Assembly (NCBI GenBank): GCA_029706075.1
Contig: JAINUG010000380.1
Coordinates: 385,117 to 449,116, forward strand
DNA length: 64,000 nucleotides
Direction: 5' to 3'
Source: Aldrovandia affinis
Lineage: Eukaryota; Chordata; Actinopteri; Notacanthiformes; Halosauridae
Part shown: positions 11,501 to 23,404 of the stretch, piece by piece
Layout of the letters: every line of letters begins with the position of its first letter
Position numbering within the stretch: the first letter of the stretch is position 1
The notes under the pieces: generated by a model
Databases searched by the model: none
What the model saw: the letters and a program-made list of their open reading frames with translations, nothing else
What the model was told of the DNA's origin: nothing
Position numbers and translations under genes: made by a program

Positions 11501-14500
11501 CGGCACAGGGTGTGTCCAAAAAAGACTGTATCATGGTCAGTCCAAAGGTGACGCAGGGCTGGCTGACTTTGTGCCTCTGAGTTAGGTAGTCAGTGGGGGG
11601 CTAAACCAGGTGAAGGGGGTCCAGATCCAGGGACTGGGGTAGGCGTGGGGGTGATGGTTGAGGGGGCAGCTCACACTTCTCGCAGGATCAGAGGCCGAGG
11701 CAGAGAAGAGAACATGCAGTCAGAAAAGAAGCAGTGCTATAGCCAGTAGCATTATGTAAGAGCAGGGGAGCACAAGCATAGGAAATATACAGATAGCTCC
11801 GACAGGTGTAAGCTATGGCAGCATACCTATTAGGAGAGGGACAGAGAAAACACGCAGCCATGAGAGAGTTCCAAACCATCCACACCTGATCAAGGATAAC
11901 CAGCTTAACAGTGGTGGTGACACGTTGAGGAGGTGACAGTATGGAAAGTTTCTCACTCAATAAGACACTAGGGCATGGCCTTCTCTATCTCTTCACGTAG
12001 ACTACACTACCGGTCAAAAGTTTTAGAGCACCCCCATTTTCCAGTTTTTACTCAAATTTAAGCAGTCCAGTGAATAACCTGAAATGAGATAAAGGTAAGC
12101 GGTAAACTGCCAGAGGTTTAGGTTACCAAAAACTGAAAAATAATGTACATTTTTGGGCAATGAAGGCACATGGAAACTGGAGGAAATTCTGTCAGGAAGA
12201 GGTCTGGCAGACCCAAAGCCACAACAAAATCAGAAGACAAGTTTCTGAGAGTCAACAGCTTGCGTGATAGGCGGCTCACAGGACAACAGCTTCAAGCACA
12301 GCTTAACACTGGTAAGGAAGTCTCAGGTTCAACTGTGAAGAGAAGACTTCGATCTGCAGTTTTGACAGGTTGAGTGGCAATAAGAAAGCCATTGCTAAGA
12401 TAGCAAAATAAGAAAAAGAGGCTTGCCTGGGCCATGAAGCACCGCCAGTGGACTACTGAAGACTGGAAGAAGGTCTTGAAATCTTCGGTTCATCACGCAG
12501 GGTCTTAGTAGGCCGTCGAGTAGGCGAAAGGATAGTTCCTCAGTGTGTGACACCAACTGTCAAACATGGAGGAGGAAGCTTGATGTTCTGGGGCTCTTTT
12601 GCTGGATCCAGAGTCGGTGATTTGCACAGAGTGACTGTTAACCCACGTTAACCCATTACTTGTTCCCTGAAAAGGGCCTTTTTTAATAATTCTGAATTTT
12701 ACATTATTTTTCAGTTTTTGGTAACCTACATTTTTTTTTGGACCTCTGGCAGTTTACCGCTTAACTTTGTACCATTTCAGGTTAGGAAATGGGGGTGTTC
12801 TAAAACTTTTGACCAGTAGTGCATGTTTGGCAGTAGGCTAGGCTGAAAATATATGTTTTTAATCTAGACTTAAAAATTGAAACTGTGTCCGAATCCCTAA
12901 CATGTTTTGGTAAACTGTTCCATAACAGAGGAGCTCTATAAGAGAAGACTACCACCAGCTGTGCAAAATTCTAGGGAGTAATAGATGGCCGGCTTCTTGG
13001 GGCAATCATGTCGGTCCGATATATAGGTGCTTTAAAAGTTAGCAGCAGTACTTTATAATCAGCCCGTATTTAACAGGAAGCCAATGTAGCGATGCTAACA
13101 CAGGAGTAATGCTAACAAGTGCTCATACTTCTAAATACTAGTCTCATACTAGTCAAAATACATGCCGCTGTATTCTGTACTAGTTGAAGATTTCTTAAGA
13201 GAGCCACTAGAGCAGCCAGATAATAAGGCATTAGCTTTAGTTATATAGTCTAGCCTTGATGCAACAAAAGCATGCATCAAGGTTTTTTCATCCTCTAATG
13301 ACAGAAAGTGCCTAATTTTAGGTGAAAGAAGGCCACTCTGGAAGTGTTTTTAATATGAGCGTCAAATGTAAGATCCTGATCAATAATAAAACCAAGGTTC
13401 TTGACCATTAGACTTGATGCAACCAGGCAATCACCTGCATTTAACTGCAGATCCAACTTGTTCCTTAATTTTTAGGAATTTTTATATGGAATAATATGGA
13501 ATGTCTTCTCACAGAAAAATGCCATATTTCATTCAAACTGAAAAGACAAATGGGGAATGGTGAAATAACTACATACTGTATATTAATAAATATATTTAGA
13601 GGGAACCCTATAAAATATGTCATCAATGATGAATAGATATTTCCCATCTAATATAAATCCCCCTTCCCCCCACGCTCCTGTGAATGTGTGTCCCTCAGTG
13701 GGGTTGGGCTGCTTCATATCTGGCAGCCAGTGGGGCTGTGTGGCACAACGCTGGGAGGGATGGAGCCATTTCCTTACAGAATGAAGATCTCATGTTGGTG
13801 CTGATAATCTTCTATTGTAATGAACCCCACCCCACAGCACAAGTAACTCCTGAATATTATTGCAGAGCCCAGTGCACACTGCAGGATCCAGAGAAGGTCT
13901 CAGGAGCGCTGGTTGATGTGGCCAAGCACCTGGGCAATCTGAAGTACAGAGTGTGGGAGAAGATGCTGGGGACTGTTCAATACAGTGAGTACTGGGGGCA
14001 GGGAGTTCCACATTCTCACTGTACAGAGAGAATCTTCAGCATCCTCTCCACAAGCTGATAAACCCAGTCAGAGTCATATTGGTCCTGTCTGTGAGCCCTG
14101 GAGTGGAGAGACTGAGCACCAGTCCTTAATCTCACTGGTGCTCATAATAAGATGCTGCTTTAAGAGTGATTACTGTATTTAAGGGGAAGGACAGGAGCTA
14201 CACAAATACTGACAGGCTTTGTTCCTTCTTCCAGTGATTATAGAACTTTTGAAGACTTATGAAATATTCCTAGCTTTTCATACTGGCATTTCTCTCACAC
14301 ATGATGTTGGAGCCACAATTGACCTTTAAGTTGATTTGGTTAATTTGACCTGTGGAAAAGGAACATAAAAATATGAATGTAAACAAGTATCAAACAATAT
14401 GTTTATATGAATCACTTACCGTAGTTATGGTTTGATGCATTCTATAGGATATGGAATTATGTGTATATTACTTACCTTAGTTATCTTACGCGGACCTCTG

Positions 14501-15527
14501 GATGGCTCCCTATTCAGTTAATCCTGTTAGTATACAAATCTGGGTAATCAATGAAATGCGGCTCACCTGGAGAGAGTCCTAGTCAGACGGGGAGCGAAAC
14601 AGTTTTTGACCACACACTCACTCACGCAAACAAAAGGTATTGTTTTATTGGATTAATCGTATTGGATTTCTGTTGAAACTGCAGAGAATATATTTAGTTT
14701 GAACGCAAATAAATGCAACCTTTGTTGGAATTTTACCGCTGGATCTCTGCTTGTTATTTTCTGGATTGTGGAGGATTTGTGCGTCAGGAACCCCGCTCCG
14801 ACTTGGACGGTGGCTGAAATAGTTTTTTGTTAAGAGAAGCCACTATACATGAATTTGGCATTATAATGGTAGTTATTCTGAAACCCAGTTTATATAAATA
14901 AGAGTCCATTGTGTGTGACAGTATCCCTTTGTGCAGATCAGTGCTGATGTCTCATTCTCTGCACCTTCAGCTCCTGTGACTCTGGACCCAAACACAGCAC
15001 ATCCCATTCTCTCCCTGTCTGAGGATCTGACCAGTGTGAGACGCAGACATGAGAGACAACAGGTTCCTGATAATCCAGAGAGGTTTGATTGGGGGTATTG
15101 TGTGCTGGGCTCTGAGGGATTCAGCTCAGGGAGACACTGCTGGGATGTTGAAATGGGGGATGTCCATTGCTGGATGGTGGGTGTGGCTAAAGAGTCCTTC
15201 AGTAGGAAAGGGCACCTCTCTCTGAGGTCAGAAACAGGAGTGTGGAGTATAATGCAGATCGATGGGGAATACACAGTCGTGACCTCCTCACGTATAGGCC
15301 TCATTGTGAAGAGGAAACCCCAGAGGATCAGAGTGAGGCTGGACTGGGACAGGGGCAAGCTGTCATTCTCTGACCCCAGTGACAACACTCCTCTCTACAC
15401 CTTTAAACACTCGTTCACTGAGAGGCTGTTTCCATTCTTCAGGCTTGGCTGGTCAGGTTATTCTCCTCTCCAGATCTGTCCACTGAAGGCGTCTCTAACA
15501 CACAGTTTTTTAAGAGCTATTTTATAA
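8579..15527 (+). CDS. TRIM gene A: TRIM35/A33/NF7-like E3 ubiquitin ligase
   Basis: A RING-type E3 ligase of the TRIM family, acting in cytosol or nucleus; many fish paralogues serve innate immunity (family knowledge). Six exons with GT-AG borders: 8579-8983, 10600-10695, 10781-11011, 11352-11374, 13866-13984 and 14971-15527, giving about 476 aa with phases consistent throughout. RING (residues 14-53): Cys14, 17, 29, His31, Cys34, 37, 50, 53. B-box 2 (91-122): Cys91, His94, Cys102, Asp105, Cys110, Cys113, His119, His122. Coiled coil (about 136-250) comes from exons 2-3; the 23-nt exon 4 is typical of the family. PRY-SPRY comprises exon 6: [21 protein letters not shown] and [23 protein letters not shown] is chosen as start by matching gene B; an in-frame ATG at 8537 would add 14 aa. 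Intron 4 holds an L2 copy with a Tc1 relic. AATAAA lies at 15727. Confidence 0.9.
8984..10599 (+). other. Gene A intron 1
   Basis: The stretch 9130-9560 matches the introns beside the gene C B-box exons (reverse of about 61960-62570 and 63460-64000), showing shared ancestry of the three genes. A SINE/LINE-type tail (GGATAAAAGCGTCTGCTAAA) is seen at about 10095-10115. Unlike genes B and C, no extra B-box exon is present here. Confidence 0.6.
11461..13480 (-). mobile_element. 5'-truncated L2/Maui copy in gene A intron 4
   Basis: The minus strand from about 13480 down to 11461 matches the RT C-terminal region and 3' untranslated region of the L2 at 23734-27596 (for example 11960-11688 against 26998-27270). 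It ends in a TTGATTTGATTTGAT tail. Gene B keeps the empty site (around 33775-33790). The copy is split by a Tc1 relic at 12005-12821. Confidence 0.8.
12005..12821 (+). mobile_element. Tc1-like transposon relic nested in L2
   Basis: Terminal inverted repeats CACTACCGGTCAAAAGTTTT (12005 on) and its mirror at 12790-12821 flank a broken transposase. At 12170-12373 lies an N-terminal DNA-binding piece ([18 protein letters not shown]). At about 12415-12650 are fragments [19 protein letters not shown] and [20 protein letters not shown]. The last third, with the QDNDPKH and SPDLNPIE motifs, is missing. The target TA at 12003 is changed to CA at 12822. The L2 at 26960 gives the uninterrupted sequence. 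Confidence 0.85.
13985..14970 (+). other. Gene A intron 5
   Basis: Ordinary intron sequence, longer than in gene B because of about 340 bp between 14325 and 14860 that gene B lacks. The stretch just before exon 6 is alignable to genes B and C. No other feature recognised. Confidence 0.5.
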
Positions 15528-16950
15528 ATCATGTATTTCTCATTCTTGTCTCTGCTCTCTCTTTTGACCATTTAGAATGGGCCCATCTGTGGCCAGTCCT
15601 ACATTATATGGGATTTAATGGGAATTATGTCAGGATGGGTTCATCAGCAATACAAATTGTAATGGACATACAGACAGACCAGGACACACTCAAGGTTTTG
15701 CTGCAGTGCTGTATTACCCTTTTTGTAATAAACCCAAATTAAAGAAAATAAAAAAGTTAAAAAAAATGTTTCTTTCATTGGGGCCCTTAATTAGAACAAT
15801 CTCAGTTGTTGGAATCCAAAATGTAATTTAATTTATTTGAGATTTTATTGCCAGAGTTCAAGGAAGAAAACATTATTACTAAATGTTGAATAATCATAAG
15901 TGTTCATGCATGGTAACAGAATTGTCAAGTATAACATTGATCATTTTTGGCAAAAGGGTTCATCCGCAATTGCATGGGCTCTTCCTGGTTATAGTTTCCA
16001 ACCTTCAGCTCTGATTGTTGGTCTGTGCAGAGGACTGTACAAAGATCATTCATACATAAATATTGTTCCCTGTGAAGAAATAAGGCAATGTGTAAATGTG
16101 TAACTCTGGCACCAGCTTGTCACTCCGCTACACTTCACCTTGAGGTCAGGTCAGTGTCAGTGGGGCTCTGTTTGTCTTTTTGCGCTGGTGGATTTATCAC
16201 AGTACACTGCAGACATTTTCTGCAGTTTGACACCAAAACTGTCAAGCATATTTAATATTTTTTAGAACATATGTGGATGAATGGAGTGTGGGGTGGGGCA
16301 TTGGTGTAAGGGTTCACTTTGTGAGGCATAAATTGCTCTTATCTTAGTGGGGCACTGTCGGTCAGTTTTTGCCATTTCTGTTTGTAACTGGCTAAGGAAT
16401 TACAATCAGGACCCTTAATCTGTTCCACACTCCAGAACACCAGGTGGCGGTGTGTAGGATTGTTTTTTGTGGCCCACCAATGAATCACAAAGAAGCAGCA
16501 GTTTAACAACTGAAATGATAAAGAAAAGAAAAGAAAGGTCTGGTTGCGTGGGTCAGCCGTGCGGAGAGAGCAGACGGACTCCTGATGGATGCTGCAGGCT
16601 GCAGTGATGTGATGTTGTTGCTAGGGGGCAGCGATGAGGCTCTTCTTCTGCAGAGAGAAAAGAGGGGCGTTCCATTGAGCAGGGGGTGCCCAAACTGGGG
16701 TCCGGTCCTTGAATGAGTTCCAGAGATCTTATACATTTAAGAAACCTTGCCTGGTTTACACATCCCTAATAATATTGTGATCATTGTAATTATTAGACTA
16801 CTTATATTGTACTGAATAGCTACATTTTACATTATTGAGCCATAACATCATGACATCATGAATTAGAATTGCTCCTATGTACTAGTGTTAAATAGCTACT
16901 TTAGAGCAGCCTGTAGTGGGTGTTGGATTAAGGTGTCAAACGTTAAACAT
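15528..16950. other. Gene A 3' region and intergenic sequence
   Basis: AATAAA at 15727-15732, about 200 bp after the stop, is the likely polyadenylation signal of gene A. Beyond that I see no recognisable gene or repeat family. Confidence 0.4.
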
Positions 16951-16960
16951 TTAATTGAGG

Positions 16961-17500
16961 AGGTTCCCTGCTGTAGAGTGAGTTTGCTGGTCTCTGCTGT
17001 AGAGTGAGATTGCTGGTCTCTGCTGTAGAGTGAGTTTGCTGGTCTCTGCTGTAGAGTGAGTTTGCTGGTCCCTGCTGTAGAGTGAGTTTGCTGGTCCCTG
17101 CTGTAGAGTGAGTTTGCTGGTCCCTGCTGTAGAGTGAGTTTGCTGGTCCCTGCTGTAGAGTGAGTTTGCTGGTTCCTGCTGTAGAGTGAGTTTGCTGGTT
17201 CCTGCTGTAGAGTGAGTTTGCTGGTCTCTGCTGTAGAGTGAGTTTGCTGGTCCCTGCTGTAGAGTGAGTTTGCTGGTGTCTGCTGTAGAGTGAGTTTGCT
17301 GGTCCCTGCTGTAGAGTGAGTTTGCTGCTCCCTGCTGTAGAGTGAGTTTGCTGGTCTCTGCTGTAGAGTGAGTTTGCTGGTCTCTGCTGTAGAGTGGGTT
17401 TGCTGGTCTCTGCTGTAGTGAGCTTGCTGGTCTCTGCTGTAGAGTGAGTTTGCTGGTCTCTGCTGTAGAGTGGGTTTGCTGATTCTGCTGTAGAAACCTC
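16961..17500. repeat. 26-bp minisatellite, about 20 copies
   Basis: The unit CTGCTGTAGAGTGAGTTTGC plus TGGTCY is repeated head to tail with single-base variants and one shorter unit near 17415. Because 26 is not a multiple of three and no minus-strand frame of the unit has a stop, the minus strand is open across the whole array (16951-17529). It would encode a 26-residue repeat. Confidence 0.95.
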
Positions 17501-17787
17501 CCAGTGTTTGGGCGTTGCCTCCCTCTCACTTCAGTCTGGAGGCTGGAGATTCCTGACCCTGCAGTAAGGATAAGGAAGAGAGAAGAGGAACCTCACATGT
17601 GTGTATGACTGCGTCGCTGAGGAGCGGGGGCTACAGGAGGAAGTGTTGGTGTGAAACGGCTGACGCATTCTTCACCCCTGCCAGCCTCACGTGCCGGCCC
17701 CGGCCCAGATTCACCGCTCGTGTGCGTGGCACATTCCGCCACTCTGTGCGTGAGACGGGTCCGGCAGGGTGGGGGCACATTCCCCAC

Positions 17788-18350
17788 CTGAGGCCCCGTA
17801 CACCTGCAGGACGTACAGGGTCTGGCACACTGGTGGAGACCACAGCGTGCGCGTTAGCTGTGACGATGGCGGGAGTGCACTTTCACCTCAGCAGGTTGAG
17901 ACGTGCGTCATGACAGGGTTCCCTCAGGACCAAGTCTTTTTGCACGGCCTCAGTTCACACTGGCTTTCCTTTCAGTGTTTTTCCTACTGCAAGCGTTTTA
18001 CACTCAATCACCCAATCAATCAACATTTTGTTTGTATAGCGCCATTTACAAACAAGTGCAGGTGAATGGTGGGATAGAGAAAGAATCACTGAGAAAGACT
18101 CACTGATCACTGAACTCAAACATACAGGGGAAATAGGCCAGCACTTCTTTAATTGTTTTTGTTCTTTTGTGCCCCAAACATCAAGGAATCTAATAAGAAA
18201 GTTATTCAGGTTTTAGTAGGTAAATTAGGTTTTAACACTGAGGGGAAAAGAAAAACAACCTCTACTGGGGTCACAGAAAACCTGCAATTAGCTTACAATG
18301 GTGCCATGTAGGGGCCTTCTCAAGCATTACAAGCAATATTTGATTGTGGA
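17788..18350 (+). repeat. Dispersed repeat, partner of 45893-46530
   Basis: Starting at GAGGCCCCGTACACCTGCAG, the sequence matches 45893-46530 over several hundred bases. The second copy contains about 130 bp more, with a GTATAGCGCCATTTACAAAC segment in both. The type of element was not identified. No intact frame. Confidence 0.7.
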
Positions 18351-18624
18351 GTTACCCATGATGGATGAGTGGCTGATCCCAGTGCTGTAGAGTGGCTCGA
18401 GGGTTCAAAGTGCTGGGGTTGCTTTCTGTTTCTCTTGCATTCATGTGTTTATGAGGTCCTGCCTTCATTGTGCTATAATATAAAAGGAGTGGTGGGGGAG
18501 AATGCTCTCGGCCGCTTACGTTAATGAGGTCTCTCCTTATCTTTGCTATGAGACACAAAAGTGATATGAAATGGCCCTGATGTGGGCTTATGATCTCCAT
18601 CTCCCAAGCTTGAGGTGCTGGGTT

Positions 18625-19125
18625 CATCAGAGGGCCACTCCCATCCATGGGGGACATCTACACCACACGTGTCATCAACAGGGCCAACAACATTATCCAT
18701 GACCCCACCCACCCTAACCAAGGACTGCTCACGCTCTTGCCATCAGGGAAACCATACAGGAGTATAAAGACCTGGACCACCAGATTCAGAGACACTTTCT
18801 ACCCCACAGCCATCAGGCTCCTAAACTGTCCTCATCCTGATCTCCCCTCTCCCCCATAGTCTTGCAGACTGCACGGATTAGAGACACGTGCCTACACTTG
18901 AAGCTTCATTGCACTACGTCACTTTTGCACTTTAAAAGCATCCCCCTCTTTTTTTGTACGTTTTTAGATCATTTATTATTGTGCTCTCTTTAATTCTTGT
19001 ACTGTTTTTATTATTTGACTTTTAATTCTTTTTTATTGACATTGAGCACAGCAAGTAAGAATTTTGTTGTACTGTGTACTTGTACCTATACATATGACAA
19101 ATGAAACTTGAACTTGAACTGGGTT
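18625..19125 (+). mobile_element. Non-LTR retrotransposon 3'-end fragment
   Basis: The frame 18647-18859 (THPNQGLLTLLPSGKPYRSI and FRDTFYPTAIRLLN) is like the C-terminal end of fish LINE reverse transcriptases. It is followed by a 3' untranslated region ending in ACTTGAACTTGAACT, a typical short-repeat tail. The clade is uncertain (Rex1/CR1-like). Confidence 0.55.
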
Positions 19126-19396
19126 CAATCCCTGGGGTTTCTATTTATCTTGCGTTTATGAGGTCTCACCTTACCTTTGCTATGAAACACAGAAACACCG
19201 GGCAGATGCCTGTGTAGCGGGGGAATGATCGCTGTCTCCTGAAGCTGATGTTTGAGGTTAGAGGCTTAGCACTTGCGTTTATGAAGTCCTACCTTAATTA
19301 CACTACACCACAGCTAAGGGAAGGGTGGTGGAGAATGCTCTCGGTCTCCCGTCCTGGAGGTACTGGCCTTGATCGCCGGCCCGTCTGTATTTCTTA

Positions 19397-19930
19397 CACT
19401 ATATGGCCAAAAGTCAGTGGACACCTGACCATCACACCTATATGAGCTTGTTGGACATCCCATTCTAAAACCATGGCCATTAATATGGAGTTGGACCCCC
19501 CTTTGCGGCTATGACAGCTGCCAATCTTCTGGGAAGGCTTTGCACAAGATTTTGGAGTGTGTCTGTGGGAATTTGTGCCCATTCAGCCAAAAGAGCATCT
19601 GTGAGGTCAGGCACTGATGTTGGACGAGAAGGCCTGGCTTGCAATCGGCGTTCTAATTCCTCCCAAAGGTGTTCAATGGGGTTGAGATCAGGGCTATGTG
19701 CAGGGGCACATCTAGTAGGGCAGAAATTTCACAAACTGACTTGTGGCAAAGGTGGCATCCTATGACAGTGCCGCGTTTAAAGTCACTGAGCTCTTTACAA
19801 ACCATTCTGAATTCGAAATGTTTGTCTGTGGCTATGTGCTGGATTTTATGCACCTGTTGGCAATGGGTGTGGCTGAAACACCTGAACTCAATAATTAGTA
19901 GGGTGTCCACTGACTTTTGGCCATATAGTG
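19397..19930. mobile_element. Tc1/mariner-type MITE with TA target duplication
   Basis: Terminal inverted repeats CACTATATGGCCAAAAGTCA (19397 on) and its mirror ending at 19930 are flanked by TA at 19395 and 19931. The interior, about 530 bp, has no transposase, so it is non-autonomous. It sits inside the tRNA-like block. Confidence 0.85.
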
Positions 19931-20763
19931 TATCTTAATGAGGTTTCACTTTAACATCACTATAAGACACTTGAAAGAGAGATGTCTGTGGCACAGGCGA
20001 ATGATGGATTGAGCCCCGGCACTTCTGAGGTCTGGCCTTAAGTTTCCTGTTAGACGTGCCAATGTGTGGAGATGATGATGTGGCACAGGCTTATGATCTC
20101 CATCTCCTGACCTGTACATCCTGGGTTCAAACGCCTGCTCTTCCCTTCTGTTTCTCTTGCGTTTACAAGGTCTCACCTTAAATTCGCTATGGCACGTATA
20201 GTAGAGTAGAGATGGTGGTGGCGATTGTGAATGATCTCTGTCTCCTGATGCCCAAGTCTCTCCAGCACAGAGGGTAAAGCTCCAGATTATGATGCTGGAG
20301 GTGGGTGGTTTGAATCCATGTGTCCTGTCTCCTGTCAGAAAGATCTGGGTTCAAGGCTCTGCTTTGCTGAAAAAGCATTCCATATTTAGCAAAGCAGGGA
20401 TTTGAGCCCAGATCGTTCTGACGGGAGAGAGGTACCATAACTACGTGAGCTAATTAAATAGTGAGGAACACTGCTTGCCCATCACAGATGAACCTCCGCT
20501 TTTGAGCACCAATTGGAAAAAAGCCCAAACAAGTGGACAAACTGAAAGACGGGGACTTGAACCCTGGTCCACCTGAATTAATTTGGTAATTCAGAAATAC
20601 CTTGTATCATGTCCTAATGTTCTTGCTGCAGATATTAAAGAGAAGTATTTTGTTTTTACTGCTACTGGTGTGCTGTGTTTTGATTGGTGAAGAAGCTCCA
20701 GGACACAGAGTGAACTTCATCTCCCAATGGCTCCCCCCCTTTCCACTGGAACCAAGCCACGTG

Positions 20764-21235
20764 CCCACACCTGGCTTAAATCACCTGGTTAAGGCCTAAT
20801 TAAAGAGTGCCCACACCTGGCTTCAATCACCAGGTTAAGGCTTAATTAAAGAGTTCCCACACCTGGCTTCAATCACCTGGTTAAGGCCCAATTAAAGAGT
20901 TCCCACACCTGGCTTCAATCACCTGGTTAAGGCTTAATTAAAGAGTTCCCACACCTGGCTTAAATCACCTGGTTAAGGCTTAATTAAAGAGTGCCCACAC
21001 CTGGCTTCAATCACCTGGTTAAGGCCCAATTAAAGAGTTCCCACACCTGGCTTCAATCACCAGGTTAAGGCTTAATTAAAGAGTTCCCACACCTGGCTTC
21101 AATCACCTGATTAAGGCCTAATTAAAGAGTTCCCACACCTGGCTTCAATCACATGGTTAAGGCTTAATTAAAGAGTGCCCACACCTGGCTTCAATCACCT
21201 GGTTAAGGCCTAATTAAAGAGTTCCCACACCTGAG
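20764..21235. repeat. 46-bp minisatellite, about 10 copies
   Basis: The unit begins CCCACACCTGGCTTCAATCA, continues CCTGGTTAAGGCYTAATTAA and ends AGAGTT or AGAGTG. Copies are nearly identical, with alternating variants (TTAAATC/TTCAATC, GCCTAATT/GCTTAATT) that suggest expansion of multi-unit blocks. Confidence 0.95.
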
Positions 21236-21700
21236 CAGAGTGTGGGGGGTAGGAGGAGAAGTGTTGGTTGTGTGAGAGGAGTGGTTGAGTTGGAGAGATA
21301 GTACTGTATTCTTGTGTATGACCCGTTTTTTGGGTGACTGCCTGTTTTTGCATTTTTGAATCTGCTTTTAGTAGTAAACAGTTAGTCAATTCTACATACA
21401 CACACACGTACTAAGTATCACACATGCTAAGGGTTACAAAAAGGGTCTCCTATAAGGGTCCATAATACACTTGTCTTTACAGTCACAAAGCATTTCATTC
21501 ATCTTTTGATTTGATCGTCATTAAACTTTAGAGCATCGGTCACTCTTAAGGATACTTCCATTTTATAGTCATCATTTTCATGTTATCCATTTCCAGCTTT
21601 TACAAAATCTTACTCACCATTTGTCTGCTGCCTTGCATAAAATCACAAATAAGTTGTTGTTGGTGTCGAGGAATTGACTTCACTGCCATTCACTTCGCTC
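21236..21700. other. Unassigned sequence between minisatellite and tRNA-like block
   Basis: I recognise no gene or repeat family here; a short CA-rich run stands near 21400. Confidence 0.35.
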
Positions 21701-23140
21701 TAAGACACGTAACAGAGAGGACCTGGCTGTGGTGTGGGGGAATGATTACTGTATCCTCAAGCTTTAGTTAGGGGTTCAAGCCCCAGCACCTTGTTTCTGC
21801 TTTTATTGCATTTATGAGGTCTCACCTTAACTTCGCTATGAGAAACCTGAAAGAGCAGAGATACCTGTGGCATTGATGAATGTTGGAGGTTCAAGCGCCG
21901 GAACTTCCTTTATGTTTGTCTTGCGTTAGTGTCCTCTCGCCTTATCTTTGAGACGGCTGTGCCATGGGTGAATGAGCACCGTCTCCCCAGGCTGACGTTC
22001 GGGGTTAGAGCCCAGGTGCTTCTGTTCTCCTTCTCTTGTGTTTATGAGGTCTCATCTTACTTTTTCTATAATCCGGGAAATAGTGGGGGAGAATGCTCTT
22101 GGTCACCCAAACCAGAGGGACTGGGTTTGAAACCCCAACCCTTCCATTCTGTTTTTCTTACATTAATGAGGTCTCACCTTAACTTCACTATGTGATACAC
22201 AAAAAACCTGAGGTGCTCTTGGTGTGGGGGAATGGTCGCTGTTTCATGGAGTCAAAGTTTGGAGATTGAGCCCAGACTCCCTGTTTTTTTAAATCTTGTA
22301 TTTATGAGGTCTCGCCTTAAATTTGCTGTTACGTATTCTCATGTGTGGAGATGATGTGGTGTGGGTTATGATCTCTATTTTTTGACCTGCAAGTACTGGG
22401 TTCTATCCCTGGCCTTTCTGTTCTATTTTACTTGCGTTCATGAGGTCTGGCCTTAACCTTGCTAAGAGACAGAGAGCAGGAAGGAGATGATTGTGGTGTA
22501 GGTGAATGATCGCCCTCTCCCAAAGCTGATGTTTGGTGTTCAAGCCCCAACACTTCCCTTCTATTTATGTTGTGTATATGAGGTCTCGCCTTACCTTCAC
22601 TGTTAGACATGCCAAAGAGCAGAAGGGGCTGTGGTGCAGGAGAATTACAGCTGTCTCCTGAAGCTGATGTTTGGGGTTCAAGCCCCGTCACTTCCATTTT
22701 CTTTATCTTGTTTTTATAAGGTCTGGCCTTAATTCCCTATAATACATGAGAAGGAGCAGCGAACACAGGTAAAGGAGCCATGGTGCAGGAGAATGATAGC
22801 TGTCTCCTAAAGCTGATGTTTGGAGTTCAAGCCCCCGACTGCCTCCTTTCTCTTTGCTCAGATTTTGTCAGGTGTAGCGTTTAAGTTGGCTGAAAGACAG
22901 AAGATGCTTGTGAAGGACTCTGTGGTGCAGGTGGTAGAGCTCCAGATTACGATGCAGAAGGTTGACAGTTCAAATCCATGTTCCCGTCCTGAGCAATAGG
23001 AGGTCCCCAGGGTGGGGGGAGATGTGTGAGTGCCGTGAAAGAAGGGGGTGTGGACGCTGCGGTCCCCTCCGAAACTTTGCAGAGCTGAAAACTGGGCTTA
23101 TGCCACTACTGAGTTTTACATTTCAATTTTTTTGGGGGGG
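21700..23140 (+). repeat. tRNA-like module block (copy 3); 22350-23140 duplicates 1-770
   Basis: The same module types as at 1-640 occur here, and from about 22350 the order and sequence follow 1-770 closely. Shared features are TACTGGGTTCTATCCCTGG, the GTGGTGCAGG units and TTGCAGAGCTGAAAACTGGG. The modules are best described as tandem tRNA-derived sequence; none shows a convincing full cloverleaf. Confidence 0.6.
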
Positions 23141-23177
23141 TAATAATTGTTTATTGGGGTCCCAGGGTCACCACCCG

Positions 23178-23404
23178 GCCGTGTTGGGCTGAGACTCTGC
23201 CTTTAAGATGTTCAGTTGCCTCCCCCGTCTTCTTTCTGTACATTTTATCACATCACAATTTTCCAAGACTGTTGCACGTTGTTCCACTGGGGAAATGCAC
23301 AACAGTCTTGTCTGCCACACTTAAAATTGCGATGTCATAAAATCAACACAAAGAGGGGGACGGCAACTTAACACCTTAAAGGCAGAGTCTCAGCCCAACA
23401 CGGC
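23178..23404. mobile_element. Foldback MITE-like element
   Basis: The left arm (GGCCGTGTTGGGCTGAGACT, then TTCAGTTGCC and the poly-C/GTCTTC region) is mirrored on the right (GGCAACTTAACACC, then AGTCTCAGCCCAACACGGCC). This gives an imperfect hairpin of about 225 bp. A half copy with the right-arm side occurs at about 45390-45530. No coding frame. Confidence 0.65.

Larger units (their letters stand above)
18350..20600. repeat. Block of tRNA-like modules with nested elements (copy 2)
   Basis: Modules of the same kind as 1-640 recur at about 18350-18620, 19130-19390 and 19935-20360. They have box-B-like GGGTTCAA segments and linkers such as TTATGAGGTCTCACCTTA. Units in the opposite orientation lie at 20380-20580. 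A LINE fragment (about 18625-19125) and a mariner MITE (19397-19930) interrupt the block. Confidence 0.55.

Noticed and set aside
16951..17529. 192-codon minus-strand reading frame as a gene
   Set aside because: It is the shadow of a 26-bp minisatellite that has no stop in any minus frame; no domain and no splice context.
17593..17913. GC-rich frames on both strands as a CpG-island gene
   Set aside because: No recognisable domain, and part of the stretch is a dispersed repeat also found at 45893.
20764..21235. CRISPR-like array
   Set aside because: The repeats are head to tail with no unique spacers, and the genome is eukaryotic.
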